63,224 nucleotides of DNA from an uncultured Bacteroidales bacterium (GTDB lineage Bacteria > Bacteroidota > Bacteroidia > Bacteroidales > UBA932): positions 1 through 63,224 of the forward strand of contig CAKULN010000014.1 in the NCBI GenBank assembly GCA_934667175.1. The letters are read 5' to 3'. Positions 25,789 through 33,941 of this stretch are shown piece after piece. Both the position numbers and the translations under genes were made by a program. Numbering within the stretch: position 1 is the stretch's first letter; each line of letters starts with the position of its first letter. A model generated the notes under the pieces. The model was not told where the DNA came from. It worked only from the letters and a program-made list of their open reading frames with translations, and ran no database searches.

Positions 25789-28662
25789 ATGGACAAGACT
25801 TTGATGAAGAAGATTGGAATATACGCCGGGATTGTGCTGTTGTTTCTGGTGCTGGCCTATGGTTTTGTGCCGGAGGTTCTGACCGGCAGGATTGTCAATC
25901 AGAGTGACATCACCGGTTACAGAAGTATGTCGCAGGAGGCTGTGTCGTGGAACAAGGCCCATCCGGATGATCCTACCTATTGGACGGACTCGATGTTCGG
26001 TGGCATGCCGACGACCTCTTTCGATCCATCAAGTGACGGAGACTGGACCCAATCGCTGTACAATCTTCTCATGAAAGGAAAGAGGCCGGCCAACTGGCTG
26101 TTCATTTCCTTGCTGGGAGCGTTTCTGCTGATGCTTTCGCTTGGCGTTGACAAAGTTCTGGCCATCGGCGGGGCGGTCGCCATCACCTATTGCTCGTACA
26201 ATTTCCAGATCATACAGGTCGGGCACAACACCAAGATGCAGGCGATCGCGTTCCTGCCTTGGGCGTTGGCAGCGGTGATATTCACTTACCGCTCGGCCCT
26301 CGGACGGTTGGTGATCCATGCCAAACCACGGTCTGGTTCGGCCTTTCGGCAGGCTCAGGGACCGGCCCAATCGGCCGCCGAGCCTGTGGTCCGTCAAGAC
26401 TCGCCAACCGTCCAAGCGACCAAAGGGTGGAAATCCTGGCTCCCGGGAACCTTGCTCGGGGCTGTCCTTTTCGGCTTCGCGCTGAGTTTCCAGATCAAGG
26501 CCAACCATCAGCAGATCACCTACTATCTGGCTATCATGATCGTGATCTACGCGCTGTATGTTTTTTTAAGGATATGTTTGGAAAAGCCTTGTCACTTCGG
26601 CAATCTCAGTGACCGATCGGTCGTTGAGCCTGTGGTTCGACAGGGCTCACCAACCATCGAGACGACCGCTGGCATAGGAACCAAAGGTCAATCATCCCGT
26701 AAAACCGCTTTCTGCCGCTTCTTCGCGGCCAGCGCGTTGCTCTTGGTCGTAGGCCTCGCCGGAATCGGCACCAACGCAATCAAGCTCGCTCCGCTTTATG
26801 AATATACCCAACACACCATGCGTGGCGGCTCCGAACTCTCTCATCCTGAGGGAGGCGAGATCAACAGCGACGGCCTTCAACTGGACTACGCCACAGCTTG
26901 GTCCTATGGATGGGAAGAACTGCCGAACCTGATGATCCCGAACTTCAACGGAGGGTCATCAGCCGGAGCTGTCAACCCGGACAAATCCGAGGTCGTCAAG
27001 CTGTTCAGGCAGGCGGGCCAAGGCAATCCAAAGGAGATAGCCAAGTCCCTGCCTCTCTACTGGGGACCTCAGCCGTTCACCGCAGGACCTATGTACATGG
27101 GCGCCATAACGGTTTTCCTCTTTGTGCTCGGACTGTTCCTCTACAAAGGTAAGGAGAAATGGTGGCTTCTTGCCGCCACCCTTGTGGCCGTATTCCTTGC
27201 TCTTGGGAATCACATGATGTGGTTCACAAAACTGTTTTTCGACTATGCTCCGATGTACAGCAAGTTCAGAACCGTGTCCATGGCCTTGATTGTGCTCCAG
27301 TTCACCCTTCCGATGCTGGGCTTCGTTACTTTGGACAGGATTCTGAAACGGGAATATTCAAAAAAGGAATTTCTTAAGGCCGGCTGGATCGCACTTGCGC
27401 TGACAGCCGGATTCTGTCTTCTTTGCGCCATCATTCCAGGCATCGCCGGATCGTTCTCCGGAAGGGCCGACGCTCAGATGCAGGACATCATCGTGGACGC
27501 ATTGAAAGCGGACCGCAGGCATCTTCTGTCTTCCGATGCTCTTTGGTCCATGATACTGATAGTCATCGCCTTCGGGCTGATTCTCTGGGCCTACAGCGTC
27601 CCGAAGAACGCCCCGAAATCCTACGAAAGCGACCCTCACATCGGAGGCGCCCGCAGGATGGAAGCGATGGTGGGAATATGTCTCCTTGTGTTTGTGAATA
27701 TGTTCACAGTCGGCAAGCGCTACCTCAACTCGGACAGTTTCACGACACCTCGCCAGTTCAACAATCAGTTCACAGCCAGGCCTGTGGACAAGCTGATTCT
27801 GGAGGACAAGTCCCCGTCTTACAGGATTGTCGATCTTGGCGCGGACATATTCAATGACTCTTTCAACCCTTATTGGCACAAGTGCATCGGAGGTTACAGC
27901 CCTGCGAAGTTGCAGCGCTATCAGGATTTGATCGACAGGCACATCGTCAAGGAGCTCCAGAGGCTTTCGGCTGGTACCCGCACCGCCAAGACCATTGATG
28001 AATTTCAAGACGGAATCAAGAATCTTCCTGTGCTTTCCGCTCTGAACACCAAGTACTTCATCCTCGGTGCTGAGATGCCTCCGGTTGAAAACCTTGAGGC
28101 CTACGGACCTGCATGGTTTGTGGATTCGTTCGTCCCGGCCGAGACTCCTGACGAGGAGATCGCGTTGATTGATTCCGTGGATCTCAGGCGCACTGCCGTG
28201 ATCGGCTCTGATTTTGCGGAGGCCCGTGCCGGTTTCGCAAAGATTTCCGAGGGCAATCCAGCTGGCGGTTCCTCTGACGGTTCGGTTGACGGTTCGGTTG
28301 ACGGTTCAGTAAATGTCTCAGCCGGTATCCCGTCCACTGACTTCATCCGGATGACATCCTATGCCCCGAACGAACTTCGTTATCATTACAGCGCCTCCAC
28401 GGCTCGTACGGCCATATTCAGTGAGGTCTATTATCCTGACGGATGGGTCGCCACCGTTGACGGCGCCCCTTTGGGGCTGTTCCGCGCAGACTGGATTTTC
28501 CGCGCCGCCAACCTCCCTGCCGGAGAGCATGAGGTTGTGATGCGCTTTGAGCCAAAGGTTTACTCAGTGGGAGAGAAGGTTTCCCGTGCCTCATCACTGG
28601 CCCTATTCATCCTTCTGGCTCTCTCCATTGCCGGACTCTTTGGCACACGCAGAGGCGCCTAA
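25789..28662 (+). CDS. YfhO-family polytopic membrane protein with two in-frame palindromic insertions
   Basis: 957 residues with many membrane helices and large extracytoplasmic loops. It matches the Bacteroidetes YfhO-like group (GRIVNQSDITGYRSMSQEA, DSMFGGMPTTSF, AFLLMLSLGVDKVLAIGGA and a C-terminal VYYPDGWVATVDGAPL domain). YfhO proteins are linked to glycosylation of teichoic acids or surface glycans, so pairing with a GT4 enzyme fits. Two DNA repeats of the TTCGACAGGCTCAG family sit inside the gene without breaking it: residues about 172-208 and 268-293 encode related peptides sharing EPVVRQ-SPT. A 12-bp tandem repeat encodes DGSVDGSVDGSV near residue 830. The inserts lie in hydrophilic loops after membrane helices. 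Confidence 0.88.
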   Translation: MDKTLMKKIGIYAGIVLLFLVLAYGFVPEVLTGRIVNQSDITGYRSMSQEAVSWNKAHPDDPTYWTDSMFGGMPTTSFDPSSDGDWTQSLYNLLMKGKRPANWLFISLLGAFLLMLSLGVDKVLAIGGAVAITYCSYNFQIIQVGHNTKMQAIAFLPWALAAVIFTYRSALGRLVIHAKPRSGSAFRQAQGPAQSAAEPVVRQDSPTVQATKGWKSWLPGTLLGAVLFGFALSFQIKANHQQITYYLAIMIVIYALYVFLRICLEKPCHFGNLSDRSVVEPVVRQGSPTIETTAGIGTKGQSSRKTAFCRFFAASALLLVVGLAGIGTNAIKLAPLYEYTQHTMRGGSELSHPEGGEINSDGLQLDYATAWSYGWEELPNLMIPNFNGGSSAGAVNPDKSEVVKLFRQAGQGNPKEIAKSLPLYWGPQPFTAGPMYMGAITVFLFVLGLFLYKGKEKWWLLAATLVAVFLALGNHMMWFTKLFFDYAPMYSKFRTVSMALIVLQFTLPMLGFVTLDRILKREYSKKEFLKAGWIALALTAGFCLLCAIIPGIAGSFSGRADAQMQDIIVDALKADRRHLLSSDALWSMILIVIAFGLILWAYSVPKNAPKSYESDPHIGGARRMEAMVGICLLVFVNMFTVGKRYLNSDSFTTPRQFNNQFTARPVDKLILEDKSPSYRIVDLGADIFNDSFNPYWHKCIGGYSPAKLQRYQDLIDRHIVKELQRLSAGTRTAKTIDEFQDGIKNLPVLSALNTKYFILGAEMPPVENLEAYGPAWFVDSFVPAETPDEEIALIDSVDLRRTAVIGSDFAEARAGFAKISEGNPAGGSSDGSVDGSVDGSVNVSAGIPSTDFIRMTSYAPNELRYHYSASTARTAIFSEVYYPDGWVATVDGAPLGLFRADWIFRAANLPAGEHEVVMRFEPKVYSVGEKVSRASSLALFILLALSIAGLFGTRRGA
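26301..26414. repeat. REP-like palindrome inside yfhO coding sequence, copy 1
   Basis: The outer arms GGACGGTTGGTGA and TCGCCAACCGTCC enclose TTTCGGCAGGCTCAGGGACC and its counterpart GCCGAGCCTGTGGT. It is read in frame and encodes ...FRQAQGPAQSAAEPVVRQ and DSPTVQAT. Confidence 0.8.
26590..26667. repeat. REP-like palindrome inside yfhO coding sequence, copy 2
   Basis: TGTCACTTCGGCAATCTCAG, CGGTCGTTGAGCCTGTGGTT and GGCTCACCAACCATCGAGAC are consecutive parts. It is in the same reading frame as copy 1 and encodes VEPVVRQGSPTIETT, which parallels AEPVVRQDSPTVQAT of copy 1. Confidence 0.8.
28274..28310. repeat. 12-bp in-frame tandem repeat (DGSV)n
   Basis: GACGGTTCGGTT repeats three times (last copy slightly changed) inside yfhO, encoding DGSVDGSVDGSV. 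Slippage would change length by whole codons. Confidence 0.7.
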
Positions 28663-28668
28663 GGACCC

Positions 28669-28776
28669 CGTGGCGTTTAACGTCCTGATAATAAATTAAT
28701 AAAGCAATGTCCTGGTGCAATTTTTAGCATCAGGACATTGCTTTATTAATTGACCTCCAACCAGTTACCTGCCACT
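28669..28776. repeat. Nested palindromic element c (108 bp) with terminator-like core
   Basis: Left end CGTGGCGTTTAAC, right end GTTACCTGCCACT. The inner hairpin arms AATTAATAAAGCAATGTCC and GGACATTGCTTTATTAATT are perfectly complementary, with GGTGC and GCATC continuing the stem. The half-arms are 44 bases each with a 20-base centre, the same geometry as element b. It begins 6 bases after the yfhO stop. Confidence 0.85.
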
Positions 28777-28908
28777 GGTTGATTATGAGGCGGTGACGGA
28801 TAACGTGTTGGTTTTCATTTATATGAACTATTGACTTTGGTGATTATAGACTAAAGACAAAAGTCTATTTCCTTGATTGTCAGATGGAAAGATTCCACGC
28901 TTACAGAT
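28777..28908. other. Convergent intergenic remainder with a small hairpin
   Basis: After element c the gap before the mrp stop holds ATAGACT (28846-28852) and AGTCTAT (28862-28868), a weak hairpin that could end mrp transcription. Nothing else is seen. Confidence 0.35.
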
Positions 28909-29976
28909 TCACTGTTCTACTGCCTTGGCGAGGCGGCCAGCGAGATCGATGAAGGCCTGGCCGTCAGGACGTGTGGAGAGGGCCGCCGGTTCGCCGGAGT
29001 CTCCGCCCTCCCTGATGCTCTGCACGATCGGAATCTGGCCCAAGAGCGGAATGCCGTACTTGTCGGCCATTTCCTTGCCGCCGTTCTTTCCGAAGATGTA
29101 GTACTTGTTCTCGGGAAGTTCCTCCGGAGTGAACCATGCCATGTTCTCCACGAGACCGAAGATCTTGCGGTCAATGTTCTTGTTGCGGAACATGTTCACG
29201 CCTTTCTCCACGTCCGAGAGGGCTACCGGTTGAGGTGTCGTGACAATCAGCGCACCTTCCATCGGGATGTCGTTCACGAGGGAGATGTGGATGTCGCCGG
29301 TTCCCGGCGGCATGTCTATCAGAAGGAAGTCCAACACGCCCCAGCGAACCTGTAGGATCATTTGCTTGAGGGCGTTGCAGGCCATCGGGCCTCTCCAGAT
29401 GAGGGCCTGGCCCGGCTCGGCGAAATAGCCGATGGACATCCATTTCACACCGTATTTCTCGATCGGGTAGATCACTTCCTTGCCCTCAGCGATCTCTTCC
29501 GCTTCAGGGACTGAGCCTTCCGTGCCGGTCATCAGTGGAACGGATGGGCCGTAGACATCAGCGTCGGCGAGTCCGACATTGTAGCCGAGACGGGCGAGGG
29601 CCACGGCCAGGTTTACCGCCACGGTTGACTTTCCGACTCCTCCCTTGCCGGAGGCGATGCCGATGATGTGGCGGACATTGTTGATCTCCTCAAGACCGAG
29701 GTTAAGGCCGGCCTTTTTCTTAGGAGCCTCTTCCTTGACCACTGTCTTTACCTCAACCTCTGTTCCTTGCGGGGCGTTGCGGATGATCGTTGCGCGGGTG
29801 CTTCCGACAAGATATTCAGTGAGAGGGTCACGCCTTTTAGGGAAGGCGAGAGTGACTGTCACCTTGTCGCCGTCGATGGAGATGGCGTCAACCATCCCCA
29901 GTTCGACTATGCTTTTGCTGCCTTTGGCGGGATGAACCACCTCGGCGAGCATATTTAATATGTCTTGTTCCGTCAT
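28909..29976 (-). CDS. mrp: Mrp/NBP35-family P-loop ATPase
   Basis: 355 residues. An N-terminal MIP18-like domain (about residues 1-80) is followed by a deviant Walker A, ASGKGGVGKST at about 109-119, then LADADVYGPSVP and FLLIDMPPGTGDIHIS, all diagnostic of ApbC/Nbp35 iron-sulfur carrier ATPases. The family's usual C-terminal CxxC cluster ligand is not present: the corresponding stretch reads ENMAWFTPEELPENKYYIFG. Cluster binding must therefore use other residues or be absent. The start at 29976 (MTEQDIL) is chosen; the upstream extension overlaps the dpp7 gene and is Arg/Pro-rich noise. It lies 5 bases after the dpp7 stop and is likely co-transcribed. Confidence 0.92.
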   Translation of the reverse strand: MTEQDILNMLAEVVHPAKGSKSIVELGMVDAISIDGDKVTVTLAFPKRRDPLTEYLVGSTRATIIRNAPQGTEVEVKTVVKEEAPKKKAGLNLGLEEINNVRHIIGIASGKGGVGKSTVAVNLAVALARLGYNVGLADADVYGPSVPLMTGTEGSVPEAEEIAEGKEVIYPIEKYGVKWMSIGYFAEPGQALIWRGPMACNALKQMILQVRWGVLDFLLIDMPPGTGDIHISLVNDIPMEGALIVTTPQPVALSDVEKGVNMFRNKNIDRKIFGLVENMAWFTPEELPENKYYIFGKNGGKEMADKYGIPLLGQIPIVQSIREGGDSGEPAALSTRPDGQAFIDLAGRLAKAVEQ

Positions 29977-29981
29977 GTTTG

Positions 29982-32093
29982 TTATTTTACGATGTTCATT
30001 TCCTTGGTGAGGTAGCCGGCGCCGCCGAACTTGTCCACAAGGAAGAGGACGTAGCGGATGTCCACGCAGATGCATCTTTGGAGGTCTGGCTCGAACATCA
30101 CGTCGCTGGACATCGACTCCCAGTTGCCGTCGAACGCAAGGCCGATGAGTTCACCTTTGGCGTTGAGAACCGGGCTGCCGGAGTTACCACCCGTGATGTC
30201 ATTGGTGGTGAGGAAGCAGCAAGGAAGGTTGCCGTCCTGCATGGCGTACTGGCCGTAGTCCCTCTTGACATAGAGTCTCTTGAGCTTCTCCGGAACGATG
30301 AATTCGTAGTTGCTCGGATCCTCCTTCTCCATCACACCGTAGATGGTGGAGTAGTACCTGTAGCTGAGGGCGTCTTTCGGGGAATATGACTTCACGGTTC
30401 CGTAGGTGAGCCTCATAGTGAAGTTGGCGTCCGGGTACATGGCCTTGCCTTTGTTCCACTCCATCAAGCCTGCGGTGTAGGCCTTGGAAGCAGCTTTGAT
30501 CTTGGCCTTGGCCTCCTGATTCTGCTCTCCGCGCAGTTTGGCGAACACATTCACGAGTGCTGTGGCGAATTTGTTGGCCGGATCATTGAGAGTGGCTTTC
30601 TTGCCATCTTTTTCAATTGCTTCCTTGGCCTTGTCATAAGACGTGAATATCGTCGTTCTGAACAGCTCGTCCACGTACTTGTCGATGTCCATCGTGGCGA
30701 AATCCTCTCCGAAATCCGGATAGTTCTCAGGCCTTGCCTTCTCCCTGTACAATTTCAGCAGAGCCGCCGTCACTTCCTTGTCCAGCGGAGCGTAGTAGTC
30801 TTCGAACACGGCTTTAAGAGTCTCGAAGCCCGCAGCTTCCGCAGTCAGACTGTCCGCTCCTGATTTCAGGCTTCTGTTCCTACCTCCTAAGTAAGCGCTT
30901 GAGAGATTGACCAATTCTGTCCTGAAGATGGTCTCGCTCAGAAGTTTTACGTCGAAATCCGTCTGCTCGTTGGCCTTGATCCCGGCGGCAATGTCAGCGA
31001 TCGCCGTCCCGTAAAGCTCGGAGCGCTTCTTGTTCTTGTCAACCCATTTCTGGAAACGAGCCTCCTTGTCGTGCTCTTTCTCGATGATATTCAAGTCTTT
31101 GAAAGCCTTCTTCTCGCCGATCCACTTCTTCCAACCGTTGGCTGAGCTTGCATATTTGTTGGCATATTTCAGTCTGATTGAAGGATCCTTCTCCATCCAC
31201 TTCCACATGATGTCCTGACGGAGGGTCCTGGCTTCTATAGCGATGTCGTTGAGGGCCAGCATGTGGTTCAATTGAGCCTCTGTCTGGTACCTCTGGGTGC
31301 GTCCAGGATAGCCCATGATCATCGTGTAGTCACCCTCGCCTATGCCTTTGAGGGAGATCTTCAGCGACTGCTTCGGCACGTAAGGAACATTGTCTTCTGA
31401 GTATTCGGCCGGCTCGTTGTCCTTCCCCGCATAGACCCTGAACATCGAGAAGTCTCCCGTGTGGCGAGGCCACATCCAGTTGTCAGTCTCGCCGCCGAAC
31501 TTTCCGATTGATGCCGGCGGTGCCCCAACGAAACGGATGTCCTTGAAAATCTTATAGACTATGATGTAGTGCACATTGTTGTTGTAGAAAGATGTGAGTT
31601 CCACATCGCACCCGGGATTCTGTTCCTCGGATGCCTTGACGAGGGCCTCTCTGACAGCCTTTCTTTCCTCGTCGGACTTTGCGCCCTCAATCGCGTCGGT
31701 GACATCGCTCATATTCACAAGGAATGTGACCGAAAGCCCTGGAACCGGAATCTCCTCGCTGCTGTTCATCGCCCAGAACCCGTCCTCAAGGTAATTGTGC
31801 TCATCGCTTGAGAGTTGCTGGATGCTGCTGTAGCCGCAGTGGTGGTTGGTCACCAGAAGTCCTTTGTCTGAGATCATCTCGCCGGTGCATCCGCCACCGA
31901 AGATGACGACCGCATCCTTCAGCGAAGAATGGTTGACACTGTAGATCTGGTCAGGTGTGAGCCTGCATCCAAGATTCTTCATCGCATCCGCGTTGAGTTT
32001 CTGGAGGAGCGGAAGCATCCACATTCCCTCGTCCGCCATCGCGCTGAACCCGACCATAATGGCGGCCGTGACGGAAACTAAAAATTTTTTCAT
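29982..32093 (-). CDS. S46 dipeptidyl peptidase, DPP7 type
   Basis: 703 residues with a signal peptide (cleavage after FSAMA). The serine-peptidase triad of family S46 is visible: His in LLVTNHHCGYSSI, Asp in the GGETDNWMWPRHTGDFS region and Ser in ITGGNSGSPVLN. The S1-determining position that is Arg in DPP11 (FDR) and Gly in DPP7 is Gly here (LAFDGNWES), so cleavage after hydrophobic second residues is expected rather than after Asp/Glu. The enzyme is periplasmic and trims peptides to dipeptides for uptake in amino-acid-fermenting Bacteroidetes. Length is normal. It is followed 5 bases later by mrp. Confidence 0.93.
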   Translation of the reverse strand: MKKFLVSVTAAIMVGFSAMADEGMWMLPLLQKLNADAMKNLGCRLTPDQIYSVNHSSLKDAVVIFGGGCTGEMISDKGLLVTNHHCGYSSIQQLSSDEHNYLEDGFWAMNSSEEIPVPGLSVTFLVNMSDVTDAIEGAKSDEERKAVREALVKASEEQNPGCDVELTSFYNNNVHYIIVYKIFKDIRFVGAPPASIGKFGGETDNWMWPRHTGDFSMFRVYAGKDNEPAEYSEDNVPYVPKQSLKISLKGIGEGDYTMIMGYPGRTQRYQTEAQLNHMLALNDIAIEARTLRQDIMWKWMEKDPSIRLKYANKYASSANGWKKWIGEKKAFKDLNIIEKEHDKEARFQKWVDKNKKRSELYGTAIADIAAGIKANEQTDFDVKLLSETIFRTELVNLSSAYLGGRNRSLKSGADSLTAEAAGFETLKAVFEDYYAPLDKEVTAALLKLYREKARPENYPDFGEDFATMDIDKYVDELFRTTIFTSYDKAKEAIEKDGKKATLNDPANKFATALVNVFAKLRGEQNQEAKAKIKAASKAYTAGLMEWNKGKAMYPDANFTMRLTYGTVKSYSPKDALSYRYYSTIYGVMEKEDPSNYEFIVPEKLKRLYVKRDYGQYAMQDGNLPCCFLTTNDITGGNSGSPVLNAKGELIGLAFDGNWESMSSDVMFEPDLQRCICVDIRYVLFLVDKFGGAGYLTKEMNIVK

Positions 32094-32118
32094 TGTATTA
32101 CAATAGTTTATAACCTAT

Positions 32119-32166
32119 AAAATTAGCCATTTCTTTCAGAAATAGCCAACAAAATTAGCCATTTCC
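32119..32166. repeat. 15-bp direct repeat in the dpp7 upstream region
   Basis: AAAATTAGCCATTTC occurs at 32119-32133 and 32152-32166, 33 bases apart. The second copy overlaps the dpp7 -7 box, so it could be an operator. Confidence 0.5.
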
Positions 32167-32179
32167 CGCCTAAACTCAA
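32150..32179 (-). promoter_or_regulatory. Promoter of dpp7
   Basis: Minus strand TTG (32177-32179), 19 bases, TAATTTTG (32150-32157): full match to the Bacteroidetes promoter pattern. Confidence 0.75.
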
Positions 32180-32188
32180 ATTTCTGAC

Positions 32189-32196
32189 TATATTTG
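32189..32196 (+). promoter_or_regulatory. -7 box for rnhB
   Basis: TATATTTG is a perfect TAnnTTTG match on the plus strand, divergent from the dpp7 promoter and about 126 bases before the rnhB start. The leader contains two REP-like palindromes. Confidence 0.55.
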
Positions 32197-32230
32197 TCAT
32201 TTCAGACGGTGTTGGAGAGGTTGACCCAAC

Positions 32231-32280
32231 GGTCACTGAGCCTGTCGAAGTGACCGGCGCTTCGACAGGCTCAGCGACCG
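32231..32280. repeat. Two adjoining REP-like palindromes in the rnhB leader
   Basis: GGTCACTGAGCCTGTCGAAG...TGACC (32231-32255) is followed directly by CGCTTCGACAGGCTCAGCGA (within 32256-32280) in inverted orientation. The pair can form one long hairpin in the leader RNA. Confidence 0.85.
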
Positions 32281-32321
32281 AAGGAGATCGGATACTATTG
32301 TACGCCGTCGAGATCTGATTT

Positions 32322-32957
32322 ATGAATATGTCGAAGGAAATACATTTGCTGCCTTTCATGGAGGCCGGTCGTCTGGAGGCCGGCTGCGATGAGGCCGGAC
32401 GTGGGCCGCTCGCCGGGCCGGTTTACGCCGCGGCTGTGATCCTGCCGCCGGATTTCCACCATCCGCTGCTGAACGACTCCAAGAAGATGAGTGAGAAATC
32501 AAGGGAGATATTGAGGCCGATAATTGAACGGGAAGCCATCGCCTGGGCTGTGGAGGCGGTGAGCCCGGCGGAGATCGATGAACTGAATATTCTTTGGGCT
32601 TCGGTCACAGGCATGCAGAGGGCTGTCCGTCGGCTTGATCCCAAGCCGGACTTTCTTTTGATCGACGGCAACCGTTTCAGACCTTTTGATGGCTACGGAT
32701 TTGATTCTTATCGTACGGTGGTTCATGGTGACGCGACATATTCATCAATCGCGGCGGCATCCGTTCTGGCTAAGACTTGGAGGGACGGGAAGATGAGGGA
32801 ACTGGCCAAAGAGTTTCCTGAATATGGTTGGGACAGAAACATGGGTTATCCTACGAAAGAGCACATCGAGGCCCTTAGAAAGTTTGGGCCGACCCCTTGG
32901 CACCGGAGATCGTTTCATCCAAAGGAACTTGAACCTACTTTATTCTCCGGCCTTTAG
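32322..32957 (+). CDS. rnhB: Ribonuclease HII
   Basis: 211 residues with the RNase HII active site: [14 protein letters not shown] (Asp and Glu), the third acidic residue in LLIDGNRF and the fourth in [21 protein letters not shown]. It cuts RNA in RNA-DNA hybrids and removes misincorporated ribonucleotides from DNA. Start at 32322 (MNMSKEI), with a possible alternative ATG two codons later. The 3' end overlaps the convergent HTH gene by 18 bases, so both messages may be antisense to each other. Confidence 0.96.
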   Translation: MNMSKEIHLLPFMEAGRLEAGCDEAGRGPLAGPVYAAAVILPPDFHHPLLNDSKKMSEKSREILRPIIEREAIAWAVEAVSPAEIDELNILWASVTGMQRAVRRLDPKPDFLLIDGNRFRPFDGYGFDSYRTVVHGDATYSSIAAASVLAKTWRDGKMRELAKEFPEYGWDRNMGYPTKEHIEALRKFGPTPWHRRSFHPKELEPTLFSGL

Positions 32958-33365
32958 CCCGAGTTCCTTTTCATAGCGGCGGATGAGTTTGCGGTTCATG
33001 CAGATGATCTCATCCTTGTCGCTGATCTTCTCGTTGAGACGCTCGATTTCAGCCTTTAGCATCGCAATCTCTTTGATGTAACCGTCCTCCAGCACACGCA
33101 ACTTCTTGTCGTAACTTTCCTTGACGTCATTCAGACCGGCCATGGCGGAGTTTATCGGCTCGAATCCGTTCACAAGCTCGGCGACTGATGTCCCTGTCTT
33201 CTCCGCGAATTTCTCGACATGTTCGTTCAGGATTCTTGTCTTTCCTTTCTCAAGTTTCCTGTAGGCGTTCAGGGAGATTTCCAGACGGCGCGCCATCTCG
33301 GTCTGTGAAAGACCAAGTTCGTTCCTTTTCTTTTCGAGGTTTCCCTTTATTGTCGCGTCATCCAT
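32940..33365 (-). CDS. XRE-family helix-turn-helix protein with coiled-coil tail
   Basis: 141 residues. The N-terminal 65 residues form a Cro/C1-type HTH ([27 protein letters not shown]). The remainder ([37 protein letters not shown]) is a predicted coiled coil, which should drive dimerisation. It is a probable DNA-binding regulator, divergent from a small unknown gene at 33480 and convergent with rnhB. A -7 box TAATTTTG lies at 33399-33406. Confidence 0.85.
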   Translation of the reverse strand: MDDATIKGNLEKKRNELGLSQTEMARRLEISLNAYRKLEKGKTRILNEHVEKFAEKTGTSVAELVNGFEPINSAMAGLNDVKESYDKKLRVLEDGYIKEIAMLKAEIERLNEKISDKDEIICMNRKLIRRYEKELGLKAGE

Positions 33366-33398
33366 TTCGGGGCTGGTATTCTATAATGATTACAAAGG

Positions 33399-33406
33399 CA
33401 AAATTA
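33399..33406 (-). promoter_or_regulatory. -7 box for the HTH gene
   Basis: Minus strand TAATTTTG, a TAnnTTTG match, 34 bases before the start codon. No TTG at the ideal distance. Confidence 0.45.
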
Positions 33407-33479
33407 TCCAAAAGAAGACTCTTTGTTCTGCAACCATAAGTGGTAAAACGCAACCGACAGTTATAAAAAACATATAAAA

Positions 33480-33794
33480 ATGATAAAAAACATAAATTTT
33501 TCAGTATTTACCCCCGGCGTTAGGTCTCCGATTGTTGTTTTATCGGATCTAAGTTCTGTTCTTTGCGAAAACACGTTGTCTATGGATTATATTGAAAGAA
33601 AGTATGCCGCCTTTGAGCGTGCGATGGATGAGGAAAAGATTTACCGGAAAGTCTCGGACTATTCGGAAATATGTGCGATGATCTGTGTTGATCCGTTCGG
33701 ATTGGACAAGGTACTGTATGAGGAGCTGGGGTGGCATGGGCAGGCCTTGGTTGATTTCTACAGGCTCTGCGAGAATATTAATAAAGATTCTTGA
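33480..33794 (+). CDS. Small protein of unknown function, divergent from an HTH regulator
   Basis: 104 residues, no signal peptide or membrane segment, acidic, with two likely helical regions (MDYIERKYAAFERAMDEEKI and LDKVLYEELGWHGQALVDFY). I do not recognise a family. Base composition is AT-rich compared with flanking housekeeping genes. Its position opposite the XRE gene suggests it may be controlled by it. Confidence 0.6.
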   Translation: MIKNINFSVFTPGVRSPIVVLSDLSSVLCENTLSMDYIERKYAAFERAMDEEKIYRKVSDYSEICAMICVDPFGLDKVLYEELGWHGQALVDFYRLCENINKDS

Positions 33795-33800
33795 ATAGTG

Positions 33801-33882
33801 TTGCTATTGGGTCATTTTTTTATTAGATTTGCCTTTCGGCGTACCTCATGAGGTACCTTTGATGATAAAACGATTTTCATCA
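33801..33882 (+). promoter_or_regulatory. Promoter and structured leader of the EF-G2 gene
   Basis: TTG at 33801-33803, 20 bases, then TAGATTTG at 33824-33831. Ten bases downstream is the perfect 16-bp palindrome GTACCTCATGAGGTAC (33841-33856), and then a hairpin with arms TGATGA and TCATCA ending near 33882. The palindrome sits at or just after the predicted start of transcription, a good operator position. Confidence 0.6.
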
Positions 33883-33941
33883 GGGTGTCGGCCATGGTTG
33901 GATATCGCCAGCAAAGATTTCATAATTAATAACTTATAGTG

